Assembly: GCA_036378435.1 (NCBI GenBank)
Contig: DASUWK010000049.1
Span: 5,209 to 69,208, forward strand
Length of the DNA stretch: 64,000 nucleotides
Source of the DNA: DASUWK01 sp036378435
GTDB taxonomy: Bacteria > Chloroflexota > Dormibacteria > Dormibacterales > Dormibacteraceae
Direction: 5' to 3'
Positions 24,090-32,847 of this stretch are shown one piece after another. How positions within the stretch are numbered: position 1 is the stretch's first letter; every line of letters begins with the position of its first letter. The position numbers and the translations under genes were made by a program. The notes below the pieces were generated by a model, which saw only the letters and a program-made list of their open reading frames with translations, was not told the DNA's origin and searched no databases.

Positions 24090-24797
24090 TCAGTCGACCT
24101 CGATCGACATCGACCCGTCGGCGGCCCGCACGATTCGCGGCTGCACCGCCGCGATCTCGGCCAGCCCGCGCGCCCGCTCGATGAAAACCTCCAGGTGGGG
24201 CTCGGCCACCACCGACTCCAGGACGCGCCGGGTGGCGAAGACGAGGTTGAACGACTCGTCTTCGAGCACGGCCCGCGGCGCCGCCCAGCGCCAGTCCACG
24301 ACCTCGCCGGGTTGAGGGTGGACCGACTGCCCCTCCGGTAGCGGCGCCAGGTAGAAGCGCGTGTCGAAGCGCTTGCGGACGACCTCCGGAGTGATCCAGC
24401 GAGCGAAGTACACGAGCTCCTCAACCGCGGGGACCAGGCCCAGCGCCGACAGGGCCAGCACGTAGCCGCGGCCCTGCGCGACACGGTCGCGCACGCTGGC
24501 GGCTTCATCAGCTGTGGCGAAACGGCCCTGGTGGCGCGCGAAGAGGACGCCGGCCTCCTCGAAGAGCTCGCGCACGGCCGCTGAGCGGTGGGGGTCGGGT
24601 TGGTTCTCGTCCTCGGCGTGCACGCTGCCGCCGGGAAAGACCCAGGCGCCCGCGGCGAAGTCGGCGCCACCCGGGCGCTGCACGAAGAGCAGCTCGAGCT
24701 CAGGCGCGTGGCGGTACAGCAGGACGGTCGCCGCCTGCCGGGGCGTGACCGGTTCGCCGTCGTGGAGTAGGGCCGCGCCGCCCGGTGGGATGGCGAT
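24090..24797 (-). CDS. NUDIX hydrolase, start codon unclear
   Basis: This is a NUDIX phosphohydrolase of the larger NUDT7/NUDT19-like kind. The core reads ADFAAGAWVFPGGSVHAEDENQ, then AAVRELFEEAGVLFAR, which contains the R-E-x(2)-E-E catalytic helix. The spacing between the Gly-Gly and the Arg-Glu is longer than in the strict 23-residue box. TPEVVRKRFDTRFYLAPLP resembles the CoA-type subfamily. There is no ATG, GTG, TTG or CTG between the conserved N-terminus and the divergent dehydrogenase start. The marked end uses an ATC at 24797. The nearest ATG is 24884, which would overlap the neighbour by 56 bases. Confidence 0.75.
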   Translation of the reverse strand: MAIPPGGAALLHDGEPVTPRQAATVLLYRHAPELELLFVQRPGGADFAAGAWVFPGGSVHAEDENQPDPHRSAAVRELFEEAGVLFARHQGRFATADEAASVRDRVAQGRGYVLALSALGLVPAVEELVYFARWITPEVVRKRFDTRFYLAPLPEGQSVHPQPGEVVDWRWAAPRAVLEDESFNLVFATRRVLESVVAEPHLEVFIERARGLAEIAAVQPRIVRAADGSMSIEVD

Positions 24798-24828
24798 GGC
24801 CCGAGTGTATCCGGCACGATGCTTGGTT

Positions 24829-25584
24829 GTGGATCTCGGCCTGACCGGCAAGGTCGCGCTCGTCACCGGCGCCAGCCGCGGCATCGGACTCGCCATCGCC
24901 CAGGCCCTGGCCGCCGAGGGAGCCAGAGTGGCGATGGTCGCGCGCAACCGCGAACCCCTAGAGGCGGCGGCCAGCCCGCTCGGAGCTCTCCCAATCTCGG
25001 CGGACCTGACGGAGTTGTCCGGCTGCGAGAAGGCCGCAGCGGAAACGACCGCCCATCTCGGGCCGATCGAGGTCCTGGTCAACAATCTCGGCGGGCGCGC
25101 CGGGAGCTCGTGGGCTGACACTGGCGTGGAGGAGCTGAACGCGGCGATCGCGACCAACCTGCATCCCGCGGTGCGTCTGACCAAGGCTGTCCTGCCGGGG
25201 ATGCGTGAGCGCGGCTGGGGCCGCATCGTGGTCGTCTCGAGCGTCTTCGGCCGCGAGGCCGGCGGCGCCCCGGCTTACAACGTCGCCAAGGCCGCCGAGC
25301 TCAGCTTCGTCACTTCGCTCGCACGTGAGGTCGCCGCGGATGGCGTCACCGTGAACGCCGTGGCTCCGGGCTCGGTGCTGTTCGAAGGCGGCTCGTGGTG
25401 GCGCCGGCAGCAGGAGAATCCAGACGCCATCGCCGACTTCGTCCGGCGGGAGCTGCCGCTGGGGCGCTTCGGGACGACGCGGGAGGTCGCTTCGGTTGTC
25501 GCCTTCCTGTGCTCCGAGCCGGCCGGCTACGTCAGCGGCGCGGCCTGGGCGGTCGACGGGGCGCAGTCGCGCAGCAACATCTGA
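24829..25584 (+). CDS. Short-chain dehydrogenase/reductase (SDR)
   Basis: This is a classical SDR oxidoreductase with an NAD(P)-binding Rossmann fold, 251 residues. The cofactor loop is VTGASRGIGLAIA, VNNLGGRAGSSW is the NNAG-like strand, the catalytic Ser is in VVVSSVFGR, and the catalytic Tyr and Lys are in APAYNVAKAAE. The C-terminal APGSVLFEGGSWW and YVSGAAWAVDGA match the 3-oxoacyl-ACP-reductase-like subfamily, but the substrate is unknown. I chose GTG at 24829, just before LGLTGKVALVTG. Confidence 0.88.
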   Translation: MDLGLTGKVALVTGASRGIGLAIAQALAAEGARVAMVARNREPLEAAASPLGALPISADLTELSGCEKAAAETTAHLGPIEVLVNNLGGRAGSSWADTGVEELNAAIATNLHPAVRLTKAVLPGMRERGWGRIVVVSSVFGREAGGAPAYNVAKAAELSFVTSLAREVAADGVTVNAVAPGSVLFEGGSWWRRQQENPDAIADFVRRELPLGRFGTTREVASVVAFLCSEPAGYVSGAAWAVDGAQSRSNI

Positions 25585-25602
25585 GGGAGAAGGTGACGGG
25601 GC

Positions 25603-25630
25603 CCCCGCGAAATCGCCAGATTTCGTGGGG
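25603..25630. terminator. Hairpin between convergent SDR and nuoN
   Basis: CCCCGCGAAATC (25603-25614) pairs with GATTTCGTGGGG (25619-25630), 12 bp with one G-T pair and loop GCCA. It lies in the 50-base gap between two converging genes and could serve both directions. There is no strong T tract. Its core shares GGCGATTT with the palindrome found between nuoD and nuoE. Confidence 0.5.
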
Positions 25631-25634
25631 TGGT

Positions 25635-27101
25635 CTAGCGAAGGATCGGGACGGCGGCGACCAGACCGAGGCCGAACATCAGCTGGGGGTAGATCCCCAG
25701 CCCCAGGCTGAATAGACCCGACACCGCGATCGCGACCGCCGAGCCGGGCCGGAGCTGAGTCTCGGCGGGTGTCGCGACCGGCGTCCAGACGTGGACGACG
25801 ACGCGCAGGTAGTAGTAGACGGAGACGGCGCTCATCAGCACGGCGATGACCGCCAGCCACAAGAAGCCGTTCTGCACCGCCGCGGCGAAGAGGAAGAACT
25901 TGCCGATGAAACCGACTGTGGGCGGGAAGCCGGCCAGCGACAGCATGAACACCGTCATCAGGAGCCCGAGCCAGGGTCGCTGCTGGCCGAGCCCGTCAAG
26001 GTCGGTGAGGCGATCGCGGTCGCCTTCGGGACCGCTGAGGTGCGTCAGGACGGCGAACGCGCCGAGGTTCATGAAGAGATAGGCGAAGAGGTAGAAGCCG
26101 ACCGCCGCCAGGCCCGCGTTCCCGCCCGCCACGACGCCGACCAGGACGTAGCCGGCCTGCGCGACGCCTGAGTACGCGAGCAGGCGCTTCACGGACGACT
26201 GCACGATCGCCATCAGGTTGCCCACGATCATGCTCACGACCGCGACGAAGGCGAGCAGCAGCTGCCACTCGGCGGAGAGGTGGGGCAGGCCCAGGCTGAA
26301 GACACGGATGATCATGGCGAACGCGGCCGCCTTGGTCCCGACCGACATGAACATCGTCACCGGCAGCGGCGCGCCCTGGTAGACGTCCGGCGTCCACATG
26401 TGGAACGGCGCGGCGGAGACCTTGAAGGCGAAGCCCACGCCCATCAGGACCAGGCCCAGCAGAAGGATCGAGTTGCCCGCGGGATTGCTGCCCAGACGCT
26501 CGGCGATCAAGGGCAGCAGCGTCGAGCCCGTCGCGCCGTAGACGAGCGCCATGCCGTACAGGACGAACGCGCTGGCGAACCCGCCGACCAGCAGGTACTT
26601 CGCCGCGGCCTCCTGGGACCGCGTGCTCGAACGGTCGAACCCCGAGGCGACGTAGAGCGCCAGGGAGAGCAGCTCGAGGCCCAGGAAGACCGTGACCAGC
26701 GAGGTGGCCGAGCCCAGGATCATCATCCCGGCGACCGCCGCGAGCGTGAGGACGTGGAACTCCGATTCGAGCCAGCCGCGCGCTTCGAGGTAGGGAGCGG
26801 ATACGGCCACCGTCAGGACACCCAGGACCGCGAACAGCATCTCGAAGAAGAGGGCGAAGGCATCGCCGGTGGCGAAGCCGTAGTAAGCCGAGCCGCCCGA
26901 GCCGTTCTGCCACTCGCCGATGGCTATGCCCAGCGACACGAGGTACCCGATGAAGGCGATCAACGCGACGGCGGGGCCGCGGAAGCGCTTCGGCAGGATC
27001 AGGTCCACGACGATCGCCACGAGCAGCGCGACCAGGATCGCGACGATGGGAGCGATCTGGGTGAGGTCGTGGAACGCCTGAGCGCCCGTGTAGTGCGGCA
27101 T
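25635..27101 (-). CDS. nuoN: NADH-quinone oxidoreductase subunit N
   Basis: NuoN is one of the three antiporter-like membrane subunits that pump protons in complex I. The 488-residue protein is almost wholly hydrophobic with about 14 predicted helices. The characteristic core segment is VSAAPFHMWTPDVYQGAPLPVTMFMSVGTKAAAFA, which includes the helix-7/8 Lys region, and VKRLLAYSGVAQAGYVLVG follows. It is the last gene of nuoA-N and overlaps nuoM by one base. A possible terminator hairpin follows the stop. Confidence 0.96.
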   Translation of the reverse strand: MPHYTGAQAFHDLTQIAPIVAILVALLVAIVVDLILPKRFRGPAVALIAFIGYLVSLGIAIGEWQNGSGGSAYYGFATGDAFALFFEMLFAVLGVLTVAVSAPYLEARGWLESEFHVLTLAAVAGMMILGSATSLVTVFLGLELLSLALYVASGFDRSSTRSQEAAAKYLLVGGFASAFVLYGMALVYGATGSTLLPLIAERLGSNPAGNSILLLGLVLMGVGFAFKVSAAPFHMWTPDVYQGAPLPVTMFMSVGTKAAAFAMIIRVFSLGLPHLSAEWQLLLAFVAVVSMIVGNLMAIVQSSVKRLLAYSGVAQAGYVLVGVVAGGNAGLAAVGFYLFAYLFMNLGAFAVLTHLSGPEGDRDRLTDLDGLGQQRPWLGLLMTVFMLSLAGFPPTVGFIGKFFLFAAAVQNGFLWLAVIAVLMSAVSVYYYLRVVVHVWTPVATPAETQLRPGSAVAIAVSGLFSLGLGIYPQLMFGLGLVAAVPILR

Positions 27102-28576
27102 CAGTTCATGGCTCGCGTGATCACGTACGGGAAGAGCCCGAGCACGAACATCAGGATCACCAGCGGCGCGAGGACGCCGATCTCGCCCACGGCGAGGTCG
27201 ACCAGCGAGCCTCCGTCACGCGCGGGCGCCGGACCGTAGAAGGCGCCCTGGAACATCCGCAGCATGTAGACCGGCGTCAGGATCAGCCCGACGGCGACGG
27301 CGGCGGCCAGCGACGCCGACGCCTGCCAAGCGCCGAGCATGGTCATGAACTCGCCGGCGAAGCTGTTGAGGCCGGGAAGGCCGAGCGCCGCCAGCGTCAC
27401 GACCAGGAAGACGCCGGTCAGGATGGGCAGCTTGGGGGCGAGCCCGCGCAGCGCGTCGCGGTCGCGAGTGCCGGTTCGAGCGGCCAGCCAGGCCACGAGC
27501 AGGAAGAGCGCCGCGATGATGATCCCGTGGTTGACCATCTGCAGCACGGCGCCCTGGGCGCCCTGCGCATTGAGCGCGAAGATCCCCAGCACGATGAAGC
27601 CCATGTGGCTGATCGACGAGTACGCCACGATCGCCTTCATATCGGTCTGCGCCAGCGCCAAGAAGCCGCCGTAGATGATCCCGGCAGCCGCCAGGATGGC
27701 CAGCGCGATGTTCCAGTCCCACCAGAGGACCGGGTGGGGCAGCAGAGGGAGCACGAAGCGCAGGAAGGCGTAGGCGCCGGTCTTGCCCATGACGCCCGCG
27801 AAGGTGATGAGCATCGGTGTGGGCGCCGCCATATAGGCGTCGGGCAGCCAGGAATGGAATGGGAAGACCGGCACCTTGATGGCGAAGGCGAAGGCCATCA
27901 GGATGAAAAGCCCGAACTGGATGCCGGTGTCAGGCCGCGGCGCTGACAGCAGCGCCGGCAGGTCGAACGAGCGCTGGCCGGTCGCCACGTACTCGGCGAT
28001 GAAGCCGACCAGCAGCAGCAGCGACCCGACCAGCGTGTAGAGGACGAACTTGATCGCCGCTCGCCCCGGCCGCTCCTCTCCCTCGCTCCACAGCCAGAGC
28101 AGGAAGTAGGCGGGGATCAGCATCGCCTCCCAGAAGACGTAGAAGAGGATGAGATCGAGCGCCATGAAGACGCCTGACATGCCCGCCTGCATCAGCAGGA
28201 GCAAGCCGAGGAAGAGGCTCAGACGGCCCATGCGCTGCGGGGTGGCCAGCACCGCGACCAGGCCCAGGAAGGAGTTGAGAACGACCAGCCAGAGCGAGAT
28301 GCCGTCGACTCCGAGCAGATAGCTGATGTGGTACTGCGGGATCCAGTCGACCTGCTGGATGAACTGCATCTGCGGAGGCGGCGCGGGTGGTAGTGCGCCC
28401 AGCTGGTGGAGCGAGTAGTACGTCTCTGTAGACGTGTTGAAAGTCGCGGCGACGTATGCGCTCAGGATTAGCGTCACCAGCGTGACGGCCAGCGCGACGG
28501 GTTTGGCCGCCGGACGCGGCAGGAAGCAGACGATCGCGCCTCCGACCAGCGGTATGAGCCAGATCAAAGTCAGCAT
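27101..28576 (-). CDS. nuoM: NADH-quinone oxidoreductase subunit M
   Basis: NuoM is the middle antiporter-like proton-pumping subunit. The protein has 491 residues. Diagnostic segments are DGISLWLVVLNSFLG, FYVFWEAMLIPAYFLLWLWG-like text with the conserved Glu (FWEAMLIPAYF), KVPVFPFHSWLPDAYMAAPTPM, and DMKAIVAYSSISHMGFIVLG. It overlaps nuoN and nuoL by one base each. Position and motifs place it firmly as M rather than L or N. Confidence 0.97.
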   Translation of the reverse strand: MLTLIWLIPLVGGAIVCFLPRPAAKPVALAVTLVTLILSAYVAATFNTSTETYYSLHQLGALPPAPPPQMQFIQQVDWIPQYHISYLLGVDGISLWLVVLNSFLGLVAVLATPQRMGRLSLFLGLLLLMQAGMSGVFMALDLILFYVFWEAMLIPAYFLLWLWSEGEERPGRAAIKFVLYTLVGSLLLLVGFIAEYVATGQRSFDLPALLSAPRPDTGIQFGLFILMAFAFAIKVPVFPFHSWLPDAYMAAPTPMLITFAGVMGKTGAYAFLRFVLPLLPHPVLWWDWNIALAILAAAGIIYGGFLALAQTDMKAIVAYSSISHMGFIVLGIFALNAQGAQGAVLQMVNHGIIIAALFLLVAWLAARTGTRDRDALRGLAPKLPILTGVFLVVTLAALGLPGLNSFAGEFMTMLGAWQASASLAAAVAVGLILTPVYMLRMFQGAFYGPAPARDGGSLVDLAVGEIGVLAPLVILMFVLGLFPYVITRAMN

Positions 28577-30492
28577 CAGCCGATAGCCCCGCGGATCATC
28601 ACGAGCGCGAGCACGATCACGGCGCCCGTCGTGAGGACCAGGACGTAGTTGCGGAAGTACCCGCTCTGCGTCACCGACAGGTCGGACGCGGTGTTCTCCG
28701 TGCGGGTGCCCAGGCCCATCACGGCGCCGTCGATGATCGGCCGCTCCACCCAGCGCACCAGCGCCGCGCCGAGCCAGTCCATCGGACGCACGAAGGCCGC
28801 GTCATAGATCTCGTCGAACCAGTACTTGCGCTCCAGCAGCGTCTGCACCCAGGGGTACCGAACGCGCACCACCGCCGGGTCCCAGCGCCGCTCTACGTAG
28901 AAGCGGTAGGCGAGGAAGAAGGTGAACGCCCCGAGCAGCACCGTCGCCGCGGTGGCGAGGTACTCGAGGCCGCGCTCCTCCCAGCCCAGCACGCCGACGG
29001 CCGGGTTCAAGAAGTCCTGGACCAGCTTCCAGCCGGGGTGGAAGCCGGCGTTGATCTGGATGAAGCCGCCGATCGTCGAGAGCACCGCCAGGATCGCGAC
29101 CGGAATCAGCATCACCGGTGGCGCCTCGTGCGGGTGCTCGACCGGACGGTCCGGCGCGGCCTTCACCCAGAAGGTCAGGTAGAACATGCGGCCCGTATAG
29201 AAGCCGGTCAGGAGCGCGGTCACGAAGCCGATCGCCCACATCGCGAGCGCGAAGGGGTCGCCGCGGCTGAAGGCGTCGCCGAGGACCACCTCCTTGGACC
29301 AGAAGCCGACGAACGGGATGATCCCAGCCAGTGAAAGCGAGCCGACGAGGAAGCACAGGGCCGTGCGCGGCAGGTCCTGCCACAGGCCGCCGAACTTGCG
29401 CATGTCCTGCTCGTCCGACAGCGCGTGGATGACGTTGCCCGCCGCCATGAACAGCAGCGCCTTGAAGAAGGCGTGCGACATCAGGTGATAGAAGCCGGCG
29501 GCGTAAGCGCCGACCCCGACGGCCAGGAACATGTATCCGATCTGGCTCATCGTCGAGTACGCCAGCACACGCTTGATGTCGGTCTGCACAAACGCGATCG
29601 TCGCGGCGAAGAGCGCGGTCACGGCCCCGATCAGCGCGACCGCGTCATGCGCTGTGACGGCGACGTCGTAGATCGGGTGCATGCGTCCCACCAGGTAGAC
29701 GCCGGCCGTGACCATCGTCGCCGCGTGGATGAGCGCTGACACCGGCGTCGGGCCCTCCATCGCGTCCGGCAGCCAGGTGTGGAGCGGCAGCTGCGCGGAC
29801 TTGGCGACCGCGCCCACCAACAGCAGGAACGCGATGATCTCCAACCCGGCGGAGTCGGCGTGCCCGACGCGACCGAACACCTCGGTGAACACCACCGAGT
29901 GGTAGGTCACCCAGATGAGAAACGCGGCGAGGATCATGCCGATGTCGCCGATGACGTTCATGACGAACGCCTTGCGGGCCGCGACCACCGCCGATGGCCG
30001 CTGGTACCAGAAGCCGATCAGCAGGTAGCTGCTGAGTCCGACCATCGCCCAGCCGACGACGAGGAACACGAAATTGCCGGCGAAGACCAGCAGCAGCATC
30101 GAGAAGACGAAGAGGTCCATGTAGCAGAAGAAGCGCGCGTAGCTCGGGTTGTCCTCCTGCTCCATGTAGCCGACGGAGTAGGTCACGATCAGCGCGCCGA
30201 CGCCGGTGATCACCAACCCCATGAAGACCGACAGGTTGTCGACCAGCAGGTTGAAAGGCGTGCTGAATGAGCCGGAAGTGATCCAGGTCCAGTAGGTCGA
30301 CTGTTTCGATGACGCGTCGCCCAGCTGTCCGAAGAACAGGATCACGACACAGACGAAGCTCAGCCAGATGACGCCGGGGCCGAGCAGCATCGTCAGCACG
30401 CGCGACCAGCGCCAGCCGAAGAACGCGTGCAGCAGGGCGCCCAGCGCCGGGAAGGCGAGCACCAGCAATGCCAAAGTCCCGGTGGAGGTCAA
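28576..30492 (-). CDS. nuoL: NADH-quinone oxidoreductase subunit L
   Basis: NuoL is the distal antiporter-like subunit whose long lateral C-terminal helix braces the membrane arm. The 638-residue length includes that extension. Motifs: VDNLSVFMGLVITGVGALIV, FFCYMDLFVFSMLLLVFAGNF, GWAMVGLSSYLLIGFWY, KSAQLPLHTWLPDAMEGPTPVSALIHAATMV, and DIKRVLAYSTMSQIGYMFL. The late segment with ERKYWFDEIYDAAFVRP is typical of the C-terminal part. It starts 1 base after nuoK ends. Confidence 0.97.
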   Translation of the reverse strand: MTSTGTLALLVLAFPALGALLHAFFGWRWSRVLTMLLGPGVIWLSFVCVVILFFGQLGDASSKQSTYWTWITSGSFSTPFNLLVDNLSVFMGLVITGVGALIVTYSVGYMEQEDNPSYARFFCYMDLFVFSMLLLVFAGNFVFLVVGWAMVGLSSYLLIGFWYQRPSAVVAARKAFVMNVIGDIGMILAAFLIWVTYHSVVFTEVFGRVGHADSAGLEIIAFLLLVGAVAKSAQLPLHTWLPDAMEGPTPVSALIHAATMVTAGVYLVGRMHPIYDVAVTAHDAVALIGAVTALFAATIAFVQTDIKRVLAYSTMSQIGYMFLAVGVGAYAAGFYHLMSHAFFKALLFMAAGNVIHALSDEQDMRKFGGLWQDLPRTALCFLVGSLSLAGIIPFVGFWSKEVVLGDAFSRGDPFALAMWAIGFVTALLTGFYTGRMFYLTFWVKAAPDRPVEHPHEAPPVMLIPVAILAVLSTIGGFIQINAGFHPGWKLVQDFLNPAVGVLGWEERGLEYLATAATVLLGAFTFFLAYRFYVERRWDPAVVRVRYPWVQTLLERKYWFDEIYDAAFVRPMDWLGAALVRWVERPIIDGAVMGLGTRTENTASDLSVTQSGYFRNYVLVLTTGAVIVLALVMIRGAIG

Positions 30493-30493
30493 C

Positions 30494-30826
30494 TCAGCCC
30501 TTCAGCTCACTGAGATCGTCGACGTCTTCGACCTCGCGCACGCGGAAGATGTCGACGAGAACCGCGAGCCCGACGACTGCCTCGGCCGCGGCGACTGTCA
30601 TCACCATTAGCGCGAAGAGCTGTCCGTCGAGATTCTGCAACTGCCGCGCGAAGGCGATCAGCGTGAGGTTGACCGCGTTCAGCATCAGCTCGATGCAGAT
30701 CAAGATCACCAGCGGATTACGGCGGATCAGCACGCCCGCTGCGCCGATCGCGAAGAGCAGCGCGCCGAGCAGCAGAAAGTTGCCGGTGTCGAGCGTGCTC
30801 CCGTCCGGGAAGGTGAGCGTCCCCAT
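30494..30826 (-). CDS. nuoK: NADH-quinone oxidoreductase subunit K
   Basis: NuoK is a three-helix membrane subunit that forms part of the proton channel. The protein has 110 residues. LLGALLFAIGAAGVLIRRNPLVILICIELMLNAVNLTLIAFA contains the two conserved buried Glu positions, one in this segment and one later in VAAAEAVVGLAVLVDIFR. A short charged tail (REVEDVDDLSELKG) follows. It abuts nuoJ with no gap. Confidence 0.96.
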   Translation of the reverse strand: MGTLTFPDGSTLDTGNFLLLGALLFAIGAAGVLIRRNPLVILICIELMLNAVNLTLIAFARQLQNLDGQLFALMVMTVAAAEAVVGLAVLVDIFRVREVEDVDDLSELKG

Positions 30827-31321
30827 CTAGGGCTCTCGACGCGACAGGTAGATGGCGCCTATCGCCGCGACCAGCAGCAGGATCGAGGTGACCTCGAACG
30901 GATAGAGATATGTCGAGAAGAGCCCCTGCGCGATCTCCTGGACGGTGCCGAACACGTTGATGTTCGTGCGCTCAGGAGTCCTGTACTGGACGCCCTGCAG
31001 CATCGCCCACGCAAGGCCGAAAAGAACGACGACCATCAGCGCCGACAGCCAGCCCTGGAACCGCAGCCGTTGGGAGCGTCCCTCGCGCGCGGGACCTATC
31101 AGCGCGATCACAAACAGGAAGAGGACCATCACGGCGCCGGCGTACACGATGATCTGCACCGCGAAGATGAACTGCGCCGACAGGATCAGGAAGATCACTG
31201 ACAGCGCGATCATCACCACGACCAGGCTGAGAACGCTTCGCAGCGGCTCGCGCTGCCAGACCACTGAGACGCCACCCGCCAGCGCAACCAGGAACGCGAC
31301 CCAGAAGACGACGCTGACCAC
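30827..31321 (-). CDS. nuoJ: NADH-quinone oxidoreductase subunit J
   Basis: NuoJ is a five-helix membrane subunit of complex I. The protein has 164 residues and starts at GTG or ATG near VSVVFWVAFLVALAGGVSVVW. The segment QFIFAVQIIVYAGAVMVLFLFVIAL is the conserved helix 3 with its pi-bulge Tyr and Gly. It directly abuts nuoI and nuoK. Confidence 0.95.
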   Translation of the reverse strand: MVSVVFWVAFLVALAGGVSVVWQREPLRSVLSLVVVMIALSVIFLILSAQFIFAVQIIVYAGAVMVLFLFVIALIGPAREGRSQRLRFQGWLSALMVVVLFGLAWAMLQGVQYRTPERTNINVFGTVQEIAQGLFSTYLYPFEVTSILLLVAAIGAIYLSRREP

Positions 31322-31822
31322 CTAGGGGGCCGCCTCCAGAAGGCGCGCCTTGCCGTAGATGAACTTCTCGCGGCTGGTGTCGGAGAGCTCGTACTCAGGC
31401 CCGAGCACGATCGCCTGCACGGGGCAGGCCTCTTCGCAGTAGCCGCAGAAGATGCAGCGCAGCATGTTGATCTCGTAGACCTTCGCGTAGCGCTCGCCGG
31501 GTGAGCCGATGCCCTGCTCCTGCTGCTCCGGCGTGTTCTCCGCGGCGATCACTAGGATGCAGCCGACCGGGCACGCCGCGGCACACAGCTCGCAGCCGAT
31601 GCACCGTTCGAGGCCGTTCTCGTAGCGGCGCAGGTAATGGCGGCCGCGGTAGCGCTCCGAACGCGGCGTCTTCTCCTCCGGGTACTCGAGCGTCACCGGC
31701 GGCCGGAAGAACTCCTGCAGCGTGGTCTTGAGACCGGTCGCCAGCGCTTTCGCATCGGCCAGCGGGTTGCCGGGATTGACCCGTGTCGACTTGGCCTTGA
31801 AGTCGTCCTGCTGCTCGTCCAT
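31322..31822 (-). CDS. nuoI: NADH-quinone oxidoreductase subunit I (2x[4Fe-4S])
   Basis: NuoI carries the two ferredoxin-type [4Fe-4S] clusters N6a and N6b leading to quinone. The protein has 166 residues. The cluster motifs are CIGCELCAAACPVGC and CIFCGYCEEACPVQA, with RYRGRHYLRRYENGLE just before the first. ATG at 31822 forms ATGA with the nuoH stop; longer upstream readings are in-frame shadow within nuoH. Confidence 0.97.
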   Translation of the reverse strand: MDEQQDDFKAKSTRVNPGNPLADAKALATGLKTTLQEFFRPPVTLEYPEEKTPRSERYRGRHYLRRYENGLERCIGCELCAAACPVGCILVIAAENTPEQQEQGIGSPGERYAKVYEINMLRCIFCGYCEEACPVQAIVLGPEYELSDTSREKFIYGKARLLEAAP

Positions 31823-32847
31823 CAGCCTTGGAAAGCTACCAATGCGATCGCGGTGAGGATGACGTTCGCCAGGCCGAGCGGCAGGAGGAACTTCCACCCG
31901 AGCCGCATCAGCATGTCGTAGCGCAGGCGCGGCAGAGTCGCGCGCAGCCAGATGTAGAGGAAGAGAAACAGGATGATCTTGAGCAGGAACCAGACGATCG
32001 GCGGGATCCACCAAGGTCCCCACCACGCGCCGAGAAAGAGCACTGAGGCTAGCGCGGAGACCGTGATGATATTCACGTACTCGGCGAGGTAGAACATCGT
32101 GAACTTGAGCCCCGAGTACTCGGTGAGGTAGCCGCCGACGAGCTCCTGCTCAGCCTCGGGCAGGTCGAACGGCGCGCGGTTTGTCTCCGCCACAGCCGAC
32201 ACGAGGTAGATCAGGAAGCCGAGCGGCGTGAAGAGGATCAGGGGCAGGGGGAACGTGAGGCTGCCCCAGGTCACGTGGTAGTTCGCTATGTCCTGCAGGC
32301 GCAGCGAGCCGACGATCATGAAAGTCGGGACCAGCGCGAGCCCGAGCGACATCTCGTAGCTGATGAGCTGGGCAGCTGAGCGCAGGCCGCCGAGCAGCGA
32401 GTACTTCGAGTTCGATGAGTAGCCGCCGAGCATGATCGCGTACACGTTCATGGCGGAGACCGCGAACACGAAGAGGATGCCGATGTTGATGTCGGCGATC
32501 CAGTAGTAGACGCCGAACCAGATGCCGACCGGGATGACGGCCCAAGCGAGGAACGCGGCGCCGACCGCGATCATCGGCGCGACCAGGTAGACCACCTTGT
32601 CGACGCCGCCCGGCAGGAAGCTCTCCTTGAACGCCAGCTTGACGCCGTCCGCGGCGAGCTGCATCAACCCGAAAGGCCCGACTCGATTGGGGCCCGGACG
32701 CCGCTGCATTCGACCCAGCGCCACGCGCTCGAACCACACTGTGTACGCGCTGGCGGTCAGCAGCACGAAGAGCAGGAAGGCCATGCAGAGCACGACCACC
32801 GCCCAGAAGGCGATGGGGTTGATGTTCACGAGTTGGTTGCCGATCAA
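31822..32847 (-). CDS. nuoH: NADH-quinone oxidoreductase subunit H
   Basis: NuoH is the membrane subunit that forms the base of the quinone chamber. The protein has 341 residues and eight or nine hydrophobic helices. Diagnostic segments are RVALGRMQRRPGPNRVGPFGLMQ and, later, AETNRAPFDLPEAEQELVGGY with the conserved acidic loop. The start is TTG at 32847, forming TTGA with the nuoG stop; the first ATG or GTG alternatives lie inside nuoG and give a non-homologous extension. Confidence 0.95.
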   Translation of the reverse strand: MIGNQLVNINPIAFWAVVVLCMAFLLFVLLTASAYTVWFERVALGRMQRRPGPNRVGPFGLMQLAADGVKLAFKESFLPGGVDKVVYLVAPMIAVGAAFLAWAVIPVGIWFGVYYWIADINIGILFVFAVSAMNVYAIMLGGYSSNSKYSLLGGLRSAAQLISYEMSLGLALVPTFMIVGSLRLQDIANYHVTWGSLTFPLPLILFTPLGFLIYLVSAVAETNRAPFDLPEAEQELVGGYLTEYSGLKFTMFYLAEYVNIITVSALASVLFLGAWWGPWWIPPIVWFLLKIILFLFLYIWLRATLPRLRYDMLMRLGWKFLLPLGLANVILTAIALVAFQG

